DNA of 64,000 nt from an uncultured Chlorobiaceae bacterium (lineage in GTDB: Bacteria; Bacteroidota; Chlorobiia; Chlorobiales; Chlorobiaceae): contig CAILRB010000102.1 in the NCBI GenBank assembly GCA_903836465.1, positions 40,410-104,409 on the forward strand, read 5' to 3'. The position numbers and the translations under genes were made by a program. The notes under the pieces were generated by a model that made no database searches, was not told the origin of the DNA, and saw nothing but the letters and a program-made list of their open reading frames with translations. Every line of letters starts with the position of its first letter. Position 1 is the first letter of the stretch. Below are positions 41,694 to 51,815 of the stretch, piece by piece.

Positions 41694-42932
41694 ATGGTAG
41701 TTGTCCGGCGTCGCTGGTTTCAGACTCCCTGGGAGTTCAGGGAATCCGCTCTTTTTACGGCAGTTGTACTTTGTTTGGGCTTTGTCATGGAATATGCCAC
41801 ATCAGGAAGCGGCATAGCTCTGCCGCGCCTGCCGGTCAATGCCATAGCGCTTTCGGCTTTTGCGGTTCTGATACTGAGTATAGGTCTGGGTTTCAGGAAC
41901 ACTCCGGCAGTCAAATGGTTCGGCGGGATTCCTCTCGGGCTTTCCCTTATTTTCGGTATTGCCGTTCTCTCGCTGCTCGGCGGTATTCTGCCACAGGAAG
42001 CTGTTCTGTCAGGCTCACTGCCTGCCAGACTCGGGATACACAAGATCTTTTCAAGCTGGCCTTTTGCTCTTGTTGTTCTCCTCTTTCTCGCCAACCTCGG
42101 TTTGTCACTTTCATGGAAGCTCATCCCTTTTAAAGTGCAGAATATTCAGTTTATCCTTTTTCACGCCGGATTCTGGATAGCACTGTCATGCGGTATTTTT
42201 GGCAGTTCCGATCTTCAACGGCTTGTGGTGCCGATTGAAGAGGGCAAGGCCAGCAACCTTGGTTATACGATGGAAAGCGATACTCCTCAGCCACTCCCTT
42301 TTTCTGTTTTTCTTCATGACTTTTCCCTTGAGGAGTATCCCCCCCAGCTTCTGCTCTATGATCCGCATAGCGACAAACTGCTGATGGACAAGTCAAAAAC
42401 GACTCTTGAGGTACGAAAAGGCACAACGGCATCCTGGAATGGAATTGAGGTTCTTGTGCTTGACTATATGCCCTCTGCGCTTCCCGGAGAGGGGGGCATT
42501 CCGCAACCAGCAGATCGCTCGACAGGCATTCCTTTCGCAAAAGTGAAAATCACCACAGGCGCAACACAGCGCGAGGCATGGATCAGCACAGGAAGCCCCA
42601 AGTTGAGGCCAGACGCGGCACAACTGGGCAACCTCTACCTCATTATGGTACCCGGCACTCCAAAATCATTCCGTTCGGCGGTAACGGTTCAGGATACCCA
42701 GGGCAATGCCGTCATGGCAAATCTTGAGGTGAATAAACCGGTAAACTTTAAAGAGTGGAAGCTTTACCAGATGGGTTACGATGAAAAAGCCGGCCGCTGG
42801 TCGAAGCTCAGCCTTATTGAAGTTATCCGTGACCCCTGGCTGCCTGCAGTTTATCTCGGGTTTTTCATGATTATGGCAGGAAATATTCTGTTTTTCTGGA
42901 CTGGCATTAAACGAAAAGAGGTGGCAGCATGA
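41694..42932 (+). CDS. Cytochrome c biogenesis protein ResB-like
   Basis: 412 aa membrane protein with periplasmic domain; FILFHAGFWIALSCGIFGSSD; 4-bp overlap with ccsA-type gene. Confidence 0.85.
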   Translation: MVVVRRRWFQTPWEFRESALFTAVVLCLGFVMEYATSGSGIALPRLPVNAIALSAFAVLILSIGLGFRNTPAVKWFGGIPLGLSLIFGIAVLSLLGGILPQEAVLSGSLPARLGIHKIFSSWPFALVVLLFLANLGLSLSWKLIPFKVQNIQFILFHAGFWIALSCGIFGSSDLQRLVVPIEEGKASNLGYTMESDTPQPLPFSVFLHDFSLEEYPPQLLLYDPHSDKLLMDKSKTTLEVRKGTTASWNGIEVLVLDYMPSALPGEGGIPQPADRSTGIPFAKVKITTGATQREAWISTGSPKLRPDAAQLGNLYLIMVPGTPKSFRSAVTVQDTQGNAVMANLEVNKPVNFKEWKLYQMGYDEKAGRWSKLSLIEVIRDPWLPAVYLGFFMIMAGNILFFWTGIKRKEVAA

Positions 42933-43726
42933 TCGTTGATTTTAACACGGCCGCAATAGTGGCCATTGCCTGCTGGGCTACAGGTATGCTTCTTGGCCTT
43001 TTGGCGATCCGAACACCTGCTCTGAAGATTCCTGGAATGGTTTTCTCTCTTGCCGGTTCAGTTGTCATGGCGGGTTTTATTGCTTTCTACTGGGTGCTCC
43101 TTGACCGGCCTCCGCTCAGAACACTTGGCGAAACACGACTCTGGTATGCGGCGCTTATTCCGCTTGTAGGTTTTCTCGTTGAGTACCGCTGGAAAATCGG
43201 GTGGCTTAAATACTATTGCATGGCGCTTGCAGGATTTTTTCTCGGCATCAACATGCTCCATCCCGAGGTCTTCGACAAAACCCTCATGCCTGCCCTGCAG
43301 AGTCCCTGGTTTATTCCGCATGTGGTTGTCTATCTGGTCGGCTATGTGCTGCTTGCCGCATCCTCTGTTACAGCATTGCACAACGTCTATCTGCAGTTAC
43401 GGTCCAAAGGAAATGTGACCGGCGAATCGGTCTCGCACTATCTTGCCTTGCTTGGTTTTGTGCTCCTCTCTTTCGGTCTTATCTTCGGGGCGCTGTGGGC
43501 GAAGGAGGCCTGGGGACATTACTGGACCTGGGATCCAAAAGAGACCTGGGCATTTCTCTCCTGGCTGGCCTACCTCGGCTATCTTCATGCCTACCGCTAC
43601 AAGATTGACCAGAGTAAACTCCAATGGTATCTGGCTCTTGCCTTTCTTGTGCTTCTGGTCTGCTGGTTTGGTGTTAACTATCTCCCCTCGGCGCAGAACA
43701 GCGTCCACACCTACACACAAAGCTGA
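42929..43726 (+). CDS. ccsA: Cytochrome c biogenesis protein CcsA/ResC
   Basis: Tryptophan-rich signature WGHYWTWDPKETWAFLSWLAYLGYLHAY. Confidence 0.95.
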   Translation: MIVDFNTAAIVAIACWATGMLLGLLAIRTPALKIPGMVFSLAGSVVMAGFIAFYWVLLDRPPLRTLGETRLWYAALIPLVGFLVEYRWKIGWLKYYCMALAGFFLGINMLHPEVFDKTLMPALQSPWFIPHVVVYLVGYVLLAASSVTALHNVYLQLRSKGNVTGESVSHYLALLGFVLLSFGLIFGALWAKEAWGHYWTWDPKETWAFLSWLAYLGYLHAYRYKIDQSKLQWYLALAFLVLLVCWFGVNYLPSAQNSVHTYTQS

Positions 43727-43780
43727 AGTCTTTTCCCTGCATGGCTCCTAACATTGGCGCTGTGCAGGGTTCAGGCACCA

Positions 43781-45202
43781 TCACTTTCCGATGCAGAAAC
43801 GCTCAAAGATGATATTTAAAATTTCCTCGTTCACCACTTTTCCGGTAATTTCCCCTATATACTCAAGCGCTGAACGAAGTTCAAACGCGACAAGTTCGGT
43901 ACCGGCACCAGTGTCTATAAGCGCTTGTGCATTATCGATGGCATCAGAGGCATTGCGAAGCGCTTCATAATGGCGCAGGCTGGTAACAAGCACACTTGCT
44001 TCATGCTGCTTGTCAAGTCCTTCCGCCATGCTGCTCATGAGGTACTTGAGCACATCAAGCCCTTCGCCCCTGGATGCTGCTATGCCGCAAACCTCGCAGC
44101 CGGTCGCGGCCCAAAGCTTTCGTTGACGCTCTTCGCTCTCCGGTGTAAGATCGGTTTTATTGGCAGCCACAATCATTCTGGCTGCTGGATACTGCTCAAG
44201 GAATGCCTGAATCCGGGAAACTTCATCAAGATAATCTTCAAGGCTGATGTCAAGGAGGTAAACAATCATATCCGCCTCAGAAATTTTTTTGTAACTCCGC
44301 CGGATGCCTTCATGTTCAACCTCCTCCCCACCTTCGCGCAACCCTGCTGTATCGGTAAGCCTGAACATGGTTTTTTCATGCAGAAAGCACTCCTCGATGT
44401 AGTCACGTGTCGTGCCCGGTCTATGGCTCACAATCGAGCGCTCCTCACCAAGCAACGCATTAAGCAGGGTTGACTTTCCGGCATTCGGTCTTCCGGCGAT
44501 CACTGTCGCAACCCCTTCCTTCAAAAGCCTTCCGTGCTGATAGGAGTCGATAAGACGGAAAAGCTCTTCCTGCAGAAGACGAAGCTCTTCCTGAAGCTGG
44601 CTGCGGCTCTGGAACTCAACCTCCTCCTCACTGAAATCAAGCTCAAGCTCCAGAAGGGCGCATGAACCGAGCAGCCGTTCCCGCATGGCATTGAGCCTCA
44701 GAGAAAGCGTCCCCTGCATCTGGGTGACCGCAGTGCGAAACGCCGATTCCGATCGGGCATGGATCATCTCGCCAATCGCCTCCGCCTGTAAAAGATCGAT
44801 ACGACCGTTAAGAAAGGCCCGACGGGTAAACTCTCCGGGCTCGGCCAGCCTGCACCCCTCGTCAAGCAGCACTTTCAGAAGGTGTTTCACCACAACCGGG
44901 CCGCCGTGACAACTGAGCTCAACCATATCCTCCATGGTAAAGGAGTTCGGCGAGCGGAACACCAGCGCAACCACCTCGTCAATCAGCCCTTCGCGGTCAT
45001 GAACGGTGCCGAAATGAGCCTTGTAGCCCTTCGACTGCTCAAACCGGAACTTCGGGTTGTTTTTTTTCCGAAACACTTTCTGGGCAATATCGAAAACCCC
45101 TTTGCCGCTGATACGGACCACAGCAAGAGCAGCGACACCAACTGGAGTGGCAATCGCGGCAATTGGATATCCCTGTTCCGGCATGATGATGGACATGGTC
45201 AT
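43781..45202 (-). CDS. mnmE: tRNA uridine-5-carboxymethylaminomethyl(34) synthesis GTPase MnmE
   Basis: GRPNAGKSTLLNALLGEERSIVSHRPGTTRDYIEE, C-terminal FERFCIGK; start chosen at MTMSIIMPEQ (ORF extends to 45292). Confidence 0.96.
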   Translation of the reverse strand: MTMSIIMPEQGYPIAAIATPVGVAALAVVRISGKGVFDIAQKVFRKKNNPKFRFEQSKGYKAHFGTVHDREGLIDEVVALVFRSPNSFTMEDMVELSCHGGPVVVKHLLKVLLDEGCRLAEPGEFTRRAFLNGRIDLLQAEAIGEMIHARSESAFRTAVTQMQGTLSLRLNAMRERLLGSCALLELELDFSEEEVEFQSRSQLQEELRLLQEELFRLIDSYQHGRLLKEGVATVIAGRPNAGKSTLLNALLGEERSIVSHRPGTTRDYIEECFLHEKTMFRLTDTAGLREGGEEVEHEGIRRSYKKISEADMIVYLLDISLEDYLDEVSRIQAFLEQYPAARMIVAANKTDLTPESEERQRKLWAATGCEVCGIAASRGEGLDVLKYLMSSMAEGLDKQHEASVLVTSLRHYEALRNASDAIDNAQALIDTGAGTELVAFELRSALEYIGEITGKVVNEEILNIIFERFCIGK

Positions 45203-45326
45203 GGCTCTCGAAGGTCGAAATGGTATGGATAGGTTTTCTGAACGCTGTGAGCAAGTATAAGAAATACCCGCAAGAAAGAGTAACTTCATCACTCAGTTGA
45301 GAAGCGAACGCCAAACACCATTGATT

Positions 45327-46136
45327 ATGCCAGAGAAAATTCCCGTTGAACAGTTAAAAGCAGATATTGTCTCACAGAGAGAGAGAAGTCTTCCCGAACA
45401 GTTTGAACGGGTACTGAGCCTTGTTAACGTGCTGCGTCAGGAGTGCCCCTGGGATCGGAAGCAGACACCGGAGTCTCTGGCTCACCTGCTGCTCGAAGAG
45501 AGCTATGAACTGATCCATGCCATAGACCAGCAGGACGAGATTGAGCTTAAAAAAGAGTGCGGCGATCTCTTTCTGCATCTCTGCTTTCAGGTTCTTTTGG
45601 GAGAGGAGCGAGGAACCTTCTCTTTTGCCGATGTTTTCGAGGCGCTCTGCCACAAGCTTGTCAGCCGCCATCCACACGTCTTTGGTGACACGCTGGCGGA
45701 AACCGAGCAGGAGGTGTTGAAAAACTGGGAAACGCTCAAGCGAAAAGAGGGTCGGAAAAGTATGCTCGACGGTGTGCCGAACGCCATGTCGGAACTCCTG
45801 CGCGCCTACCGGGTACAGAAAAAGGTTGCCGGTGTCGGCTTCGACTGGCCGAGCGATGAGGGAGTGCTCGACAAGCTTGTTGAAGAGGTCAAAGAACTGA
45901 AAAACGCAGAGAGCAAGGAAGAGCAGGAGAATGAATTCGGTGATCTGCTCTTTACCCTTGTCAATTACAGCCGCTTCCTCGGCGCCAATCCTGAGGACTC
46001 TCTCCGCAAAGCCACCAACAAGTTTATGGGACGCTTCCGCAAGATTGAAGAAAACGTTGAGGCATCAGGCCGTCAGTGGCAGGAGTACAGCCCGGAAGAG
46101 CTCGACGTGCTGTGGAGAGAGGCAAAGGAGAAATAG
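45327..46136 (+). CDS. mazG: Nucleoside triphosphate pyrophosphohydrolase MazG
   Basis: ECPWDRKQTPESLAHLLLEESYELIHAI, KKECGDLFLHL, ENEFGDLLFTLVNYSR. Confidence 0.95.
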   Translation: MPEKIPVEQLKADIVSQRERSLPEQFERVLSLVNVLRQECPWDRKQTPESLAHLLLEESYELIHAIDQQDEIELKKECGDLFLHLCFQVLLGEERGTFSFADVFEALCHKLVSRHPHVFGDTLAETEQEVLKNWETLKRKEGRKSMLDGVPNAMSELLRAYRVQKKVAGVGFDWPSDEGVLDKLVEEVKELKNAESKEEQENEFGDLLFTLVNYSRFLGANPEDSLRKATNKFMGRFRKIEENVEASGRQWQEYSPEELDVLWREAKEK

Positions 46137-46195
46137 ACGACGTTGAAAGCAACGGGCCTGCCAACTTCGACAGACCCGTGCGTTCGAACGAGAAA

Positions 46196-49100
46196 TTACG
46201 ATTCCAGAATCTTCAAAATTCCCTTTAGCGGAATAGATGCCCATTCCGGCCTGTTGTTCAGCTCGTAATTCAGCTCATAGATTGCCTTGTTCATCAGGTA
46301 GCCACGCAGCAGATGTTCACGCTGTTTCGGATCTGCTGGAACAATATCACTACCCCTTGTCTTCTCAAAATAGCTGTCAATAAAGTGCTGGCCAACATAG
46401 AAGCTCCAGCGATCGGCCCAGGGCTCAAGACCAGCTCTCTCTTCAGGATGGATGATGGAGTGGCTCTGCAGCACATTATAGGCCGCATAATCAAAGGAGC
46501 GGAGCATACCTGAAATATCACGAAAAACCGAACGTTTAATTTTGCGCTCGGAAAGCGGACGTGATGGCTCACCCTCAAAATCGATAATCACAAAGTCTTT
46601 GCCGGTAAACAGCACCTGACCAAGATGATAATCGCCATGAATCCTGATTTTCAGTGCGTCAATTTTTTCAAGTCTGACAGGATCAAACTGCTGCAAAATC
46701 TGCTTCTGTTTCTGCACAAAAAGTGTGGCAAGCTCCTGCTGCTCGACAGGCAGTTTTGGCATGAGTTCACGTATCAGAATAACCGCACGTTTCACCTGCT
46801 CACACATCGCCTGATAGATGGAACGCTGATAAAGCGTGGTAAAGGCTTCCGGAGCAAATGCTGGATCACTGTCGAGTGAGGCCAGGGAGAGATGCATCTC
46901 GGCAGTCCTTTCTGCCAGCTTTTCAATAATATTGAGGTAAACGCCGCCAATAAGCTCATGCATAATCTCAGGAAGCTGCACAGGATCGCCACTCAATGCC
47001 GAAAGTGCCGGAAGCGCAATGCCTGCCTTGATTTTTACCCGGAGGTCGTCATAATATCGCTGCACATGACCAAGGGTAAGCTGCCAGGCATCGCCTTCGT
47101 TCTGCACATAATTCTGTAAAATACCGAGCGAGTAGCTGCTGGTACGGCTCTGATCGTAGTTCAGCGATCCAAGGTAGGCGGGAAGGTTGGTAAAGGTCGT
47201 CTGATCGCTCAGCGCGCTGCACATTTCCACCTCAGGAGAGACTCCGATTTCAATGCGGCGGTACAGTTTCAGACAGAGGTCGTTGTGAAACCTGATTGAG
47301 GTGTTCGTCTGCTCGACACCCATCAGGAATGGTTCAGGCTCCTGGCCGGTCATACTTTCGTTTATGGCATCAAGCTTCAACGACTTCAACCCGGAAACAA
47401 GACCTGCCTTGCCCTCCCAGGACTCTTTGCCGGTGACCATGGAGTAAAGCTGGTTCAGGAAGCGACTGTCGAAGGTTGCATCACACAGATACCCCTCTTC
47501 ATCGCCAATCACGACCCTTGCAATGACTCTCTTGCAGAAGTTGTCGTCTGAATCGCTGATTGAGGAGAGAGGCGCAAAACAGAGCGGCAGTTGATAAAGA
47601 TCATTTTCACCGCTTGAATAGCGAACTTCAGTAATCAGCAGCTTTGCCCTGGTCATCCCTGCGACAGGAATGGTATCGACGATAGAAATACGCATGATAT
47701 TGCGGGCCTTGCCCCCAAACCAGCGACTTGTGTTGTAGTACTGCGGCAGAATAACGGTTTCGAGCTGCTCTTTGCTTTTTCCGGTAAAAAGAGCCGGCCA
47801 GCGGGAGACCGAGGCAAAAGAGTTTTTGAGAGCCGCGCGAGTATCGACCTCTTCCTCATCCTTGATCAACTTCAGCCAAAAATAACCATAGCCTCCAAGT
47901 GCGACCATATAGGGAATTTTCCTGATTTTCGGAAAACGGTTCAGACTGAAGACCTCTTCGGGAATAAATCCATCAAAACGGGAAAGATCAATCGTTACCG
48001 CCTGGGCATTTTTAGAGAGGTTGATGATCGATAGCATGGTTTCATCCTCAAACTGGCGGATAAAAATCAGCACCTTGGGGTTACTCACCTGCAAGAATTC
48101 AATAGTTCCCCGACTGAGGGATTTGTAACGGTGTGCCGTGGAAATAGCATGACGCATCCACCAGAGCAGGGAGTTGACATTGCTCTCCTGCACCTCAACA
48201 TTGACCGCTTCGTAGTGATATTCAGGATCAATAATGACCGGTAACTGCAATCTTTGTGGATTCGCACGCGAAAAACCGGCATTACGATCAGCGTTCCACT
48301 GCATGGGAGTACGCACACCGTCGCGATCGCCAAGATAGTAGTTGTCACCCATGCCAATCTCGTCACCATAGTAAAGCACCGGAGTGCCGGGCAAGGAGAG
48401 CAGCATGATGTTCATCAGCTCAATCTTGCGACGGTCGTTGGACATCAGTGGCGCAAGGCGACGACGGATACCAAGGTTGATACGGGCCCTGGGATCGTTG
48501 GCATAGACCCGGCGCATATAGTCGCGCTCTTCGTCAGTGACCATTTCAAGCGTCAGCTCATCATGATTGCGCAGAAATGAGGCCCACTGGCAGTTCTCAG
48601 GAATTTCCGGGGTCTGTTCGAGAATATCGATAATGGGAAAACGGTCTTCCGTAGCAAGCGCCATGTACATGCGCGGCATCAGGGGGAAGTGGAAGTTCAT
48701 GTGACACAGGTCGCCCTTGCCGAAATATGCTGCGGAATCCTCGGGCCACTGATTGGCTTCAGCAAGCAGCATACGGTTGGGATAGTGCTCATCAACATAG
48801 GAGCGCAGTCCTCTCAGATACGCGTAAGTCTGGGGAAGGTTTTCACAGTTGGTACCCTCCTCCTCATAAAGATATGGCACAGCATCAAGCCTGAGACCAT
48901 CAACACCCATGCCAAGCCAGAAATCGAGCACCTCGAGAAGCGCTGCCTGGACTGCCGGGTTTTCAAAGTTCAGGTCAGGTTGATGATGATAAAAACGGTG
49001 CCAGAAATACTGACCGGCAACAGGATCCCAGGTCCAGTTGGAAGCCTCAAAATCCTGAAAAATAATACGGGTTTCAGAATATTTATCGGGGTTGTCGTTC

Positions 49101-49495
49101 CAGACATAGAAATTCCGCTCAGGCGAGCCTGCGGGAGCTTTTCTGGCGCGCTGGAACCAGGCATGCTGGTCGGACGTGTGGTTCACGACCAGTTCAGTAA
49201 TGACCTTCAGACCAAGAGAGTGTGCCTCTTCAAGAAACTCCCTGAAATCTTCCATCGTACCGTAGTCGGGATTGACGCTCATATAGTCGGCAATATCGTA
49301 TCCATCATCACGGAGCGGCGAAGGATAAAAAGGCAGGAGCCATATTGCTGTAATGCCAAGACTTTGCAGGTAGCCAAGCTTCTGGCGCAATCCCTGAAAA
49401 TCGCCTACACCGTCATTGTTGCTGTCATAAAACGTCTTGACATGCGCCTCGTAAATAATTGCGTCTTTGTACCAGAGCGGTTCGGGTTGATACAT
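46196..49495 (-). CDS. treS: Maltose alpha-D-glucosyltransferase (trehalose synthase) fused to maltokinase
   Basis: N-terminal GH13 LWYKDAIIYEAHVKTFYDSNNDGVGDFQGL; C-terminal maltokinase-type region IRIHGDYHLGQVLFTGKDFVIIDFEGEPSRPLSERK. Confidence 0.95.
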   Translation of the reverse strand: MYQPEPLWYKDAIIYEAHVKTFYDSNNDGVGDFQGLRQKLGYLQSLGITAIWLLPFYPSPLRDDGYDIADYMSVNPDYGTMEDFREFLEEAHSLGLKVITELVVNHTSDQHAWFQRARKAPAGSPERNFYVWNDNPDKYSETRIIFQDFEASNWTWDPVAGQYFWHRFYHHQPDLNFENPAVQAALLEVLDFWLGMGVDGLRLDAVPYLYEEEGTNCENLPQTYAYLRGLRSYVDEHYPNRMLLAEANQWPEDSAAYFGKGDLCHMNFHFPLMPRMYMALATEDRFPIIDILEQTPEIPENCQWASFLRNHDELTLEMVTDEERDYMRRVYANDPRARINLGIRRRLAPLMSNDRRKIELMNIMLLSLPGTPVLYYGDEIGMGDNYYLGDRDGVRTPMQWNADRNAGFSRANPQRLQLPVIIDPEYHYEAVNVEVQESNVNSLLWWMRHAISTAHRYKSLSRGTIEFLQVSNPKVLIFIRQFEDETMLSIINLSKNAQAVTIDLSRFDGFIPEEVFSLNRFPKIRKIPYMVALGGYGYFWLKLIKDEEEVDTRAALKNSFASVSRWPALFTGKSKEQLETVILPQYYNTSRWFGGKARNIMRISIVDTIPVAGMTRAKLLITEVRYSSGENDLYQLPLCFAPLSSISDSDDNFCKRVIARVVIGDEEGYLCDATFDSRFLNQLYSMVTGKESWEGKAGLVSGLKSLKLDAINESMTGQEPEPFLMGVEQTNTSIRFHNDLCLKLYRRIEIGVSPEVEMCSALSDQTTFTNLPAYLGSLNYDQSRTSSYSLGILQNYVQNEGDAWQLTLGHVQRYYDDLRVKIKAGIALPALSALSGDPVQLPEIMHELIGGVYLNIIEKLAERTAEMHLSLASLDSDPAFAPEAFTTLYQRSIYQAMCEQVKRAVILIRELMPKLPVEQQELATLFVQKQKQILQQFDPVRLEKIDALKIRIHGDYHLGQVLFTGKDFVIIDFEGEPSRPLSERKIKRSVFRDISGMLRSFDYAAYNVLQSHSIIHPEERAGLEPWADRWSFYVGQHFIDSYFEKTRGSDIVPADPKQREHLLRGYLMNKAIYELNYELNNRPEWASIPLKGILKILES

Positions 49496-49546
49496 GTTGA
49501 GTTCGTTAAAGGTATAAAGAGTAAATGCGTTAAAAAATAAATTGTA

Positions 49547-51559
49547 TCAGGCCAGCGTTACCCGGAAAATATGCGCAGGCATGCTGAACGGGTTCACTTC
49601 AACAAAATTCCATTCGCCGTTCCATTGATAGCGATTTCCGCTGAGCAGATCCTCAACCATGAACTGATGAAGATGAGAAAGGCCAAAAAGTTCAAGCGGG
49701 AAGCGGAGCCATCCGCGCTGGGTGCGTGACTGATCAAGGTTAACCACCGTAAGAATGATATTACGGTCATCTTCCGATCGCTTCACATAACCCATCAGCA
49801 GATCGTGTTCCTCGCCCGGAGAAGCTTCAAGACGCACAAAAGTGAGGTTGCCGGTCTGCTGCAGAGCGGGATTCTCCTTCCTTATCCGGTTAATGCGGGT
49901 AATCTCTGCGCGGATGTTTCCGGGTCGGTCAAGATCCCACTGCCTGATCTCATATTTTTCGGAATTGAGATACTCCTCCTTGCCCGCAACGGGAAGATGC
50001 TCGCAGAGTTCATACGCGGGACCATACATCCCGTAGTTTGACGACAATGTTGCAGCCAAAGCCAGACGGATAATAAACTTTTCCCGTTCGCCTTTCTGTA
50101 ACTCTTCATGGAGAATATCTGGAGTGTTTGGCCAGAAGTTTGCCCGCATGAAATGTTTCAGGGGCGATGTGGTCAGTTCAACCATATACTCCTGAATTTC
50201 CTTCTTGGAATTGCGCCAGGTAAAGTAGCTGTACGACTGGCTATAACCAATCTTTGCAAGACGTGCCATCAATTTGGGACGGGTAAATGCCTCGGCCAGA
50301 AAAACCGTGTCAGGGTGCTCCTCTCTTATTGAAGCAATAGCCCATTCCCAGAACGGAAAGGCTTTTGTATGAGGATTGTCAACGCGGAAAATTTTCACTC
50401 CTTTGCCAATCCAGAAGATAAAAATGCTTTTCAGCTCTATCCAGAGGTTCTGCCAGTCGGCAGACTCAAAATTAATGGGAAGAATATCCTCATATTTCTT
50501 CGGAGGATTTTCAGCAAATTGTACCGTTCCATCAGGACGCCAGGTAAACCACTGCGGGTGCTCCTGTACATAAGGGTGATCGGGTGAGCACTGAAAGGCA
50601 ATATCGAGAGCAATGGAGATCCCGTGCTCCTCGGCTGCCGCAACAAATGCAGCAAACTCTTCAACCGTGCCAAGCTCAGAGTGGACAGCCTTGTGCCCTC
50701 CATCACTGTTGCCAATCGCCCAACAGCTTCCGGGCTCACCTGGAGCTGCGACAAGTGCATTATTCCTGCCTTTCCGCTTGGTATGGCCAATCGGATGAAT
50801 CGGGGGAAGATAAACAACGTCAAACCCCATCCCGGCAATCATCGGCAGCAGCCGGTGACAATCATTGAACGTTCCATGGGTATCGGGTTCCGTACTCCAT
50901 GAACGGGGAAAAAGCTCATACCATGCACTGCATCCTGCCTTTTTCTGCTCAACCGTCAGGCCAAGCACCTTATCGTACATAGAGGCATAATCCTTGTCAG
51001 GATAACGCGCCATCAGCAGAGCAAGCCGGGCATCATTCGCAGCCGCAGCGGCCTCGGCACTCTCGTCAGAACGGAGTAAAGAGGCAAAGAGAGCGAGTTC
51101 CCCGGCATCGGGGTGGGCTGCCCTTTCAGCCCCCTTGTCGACAAGAAGCGCACCGACTTGCAGATCAAGTGAAACATCCTGGGCAGCATCAATTTTTTTG
51201 ACCAATCCCTTTTTCCATGTTTCGAAATGGTCGACCCTTGCTTCAATCGTATATTCGTACTGACCGGGAAGCCCGACCGTAAACGCCCCTCTCCACAGGT
51301 CATTGCCCTTAGAAAGCATCGGAGAGCGCTGCCACTCTGCACTGCCGGCAGGCCGGAAACAAAGCTCTGCCAAGATGGTATCGGCGCCATCAACAAAAAT
51401 GTCTGCTTCTACCGTAATACTCTCTCCCTCAATCCCTTTCGCCGGGTACTTGCCCCCATCAAGTTCAGGTGAGACATTTTCTATGACAACCCGTTGACGA
51501 CCGTCAAATGTTTGATTGCTATACTGTGGAAGCGCCCTGCGAAATGTATTATTCATCAT
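49547..51559 (-). CDS. glgE: Alpha-1,4-glucan:maltose-1-phosphate maltosyltransferase GlgE
   Basis: GH13_3-type; YELFPRSW, FDVVYLPPIHPIGHTKRKGRNNAL, FRVDNPHTKAFPFWEW. Confidence 0.95.
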   Translation of the reverse strand: MMNNTFRRALPQYSNQTFDGRQRVVIENVSPELDGGKYPAKGIEGESITVEADIFVDGADTILAELCFRPAGSAEWQRSPMLSKGNDLWRGAFTVGLPGQYEYTIEARVDHFETWKKGLVKKIDAAQDVSLDLQVGALLVDKGAERAAHPDAGELALFASLLRSDESAEAAAAANDARLALLMARYPDKDYASMYDKVLGLTVEQKKAGCSAWYELFPRSWSTEPDTHGTFNDCHRLLPMIAGMGFDVVYLPPIHPIGHTKRKGRNNALVAAPGEPGSCWAIGNSDGGHKAVHSELGTVEEFAAFVAAAEEHGISIALDIAFQCSPDHPYVQEHPQWFTWRPDGTVQFAENPPKKYEDILPINFESADWQNLWIELKSIFIFWIGKGVKIFRVDNPHTKAFPFWEWAIASIREEHPDTVFLAEAFTRPKLMARLAKIGYSQSYSYFTWRNSKKEIQEYMVELTTSPLKHFMRANFWPNTPDILHEELQKGEREKFIIRLALAATLSSNYGMYGPAYELCEHLPVAGKEEYLNSEKYEIRQWDLDRPGNIRAEITRINRIRKENPALQQTGNLTFVRLEASPGEEHDLLMGYVKRSEDDRNIILTVVNLDQSRTQRGWLRFPLELFGLSHLHQFMVEDLLSGNRYQWNGEWNFVEVNPFSMPAHIFRVTLA

Positions 51560-51815
51560 TAAAATCTCTTGTTGGTACCCGTGAGAATCCCGGCCATAAA
51601 GCAGTTCTTCCGGTTTAACCGTTCCGGCGCTGCTCCCTGTTTTTTTTAACAGACAGGAAAATATGAAAACTCCTTTACTTTTTTGCTTAGATACGTATTC
51701 AAAGTTAAAAGAGCGATAAATTCATGACCCCAATGGCAACCTTTGATTTCTCCTGAAAAAAATTGTTCTTTTAGGGAGAACACTTTGTTTATCTAAAAAA
51801 ATAGCAGAAGAAACC

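Noticed and set aside
48689-49540. 283-aa ORF on + strand inside treS
   Set aside because: Antisense shadow of a conserved GH13 enzyme.
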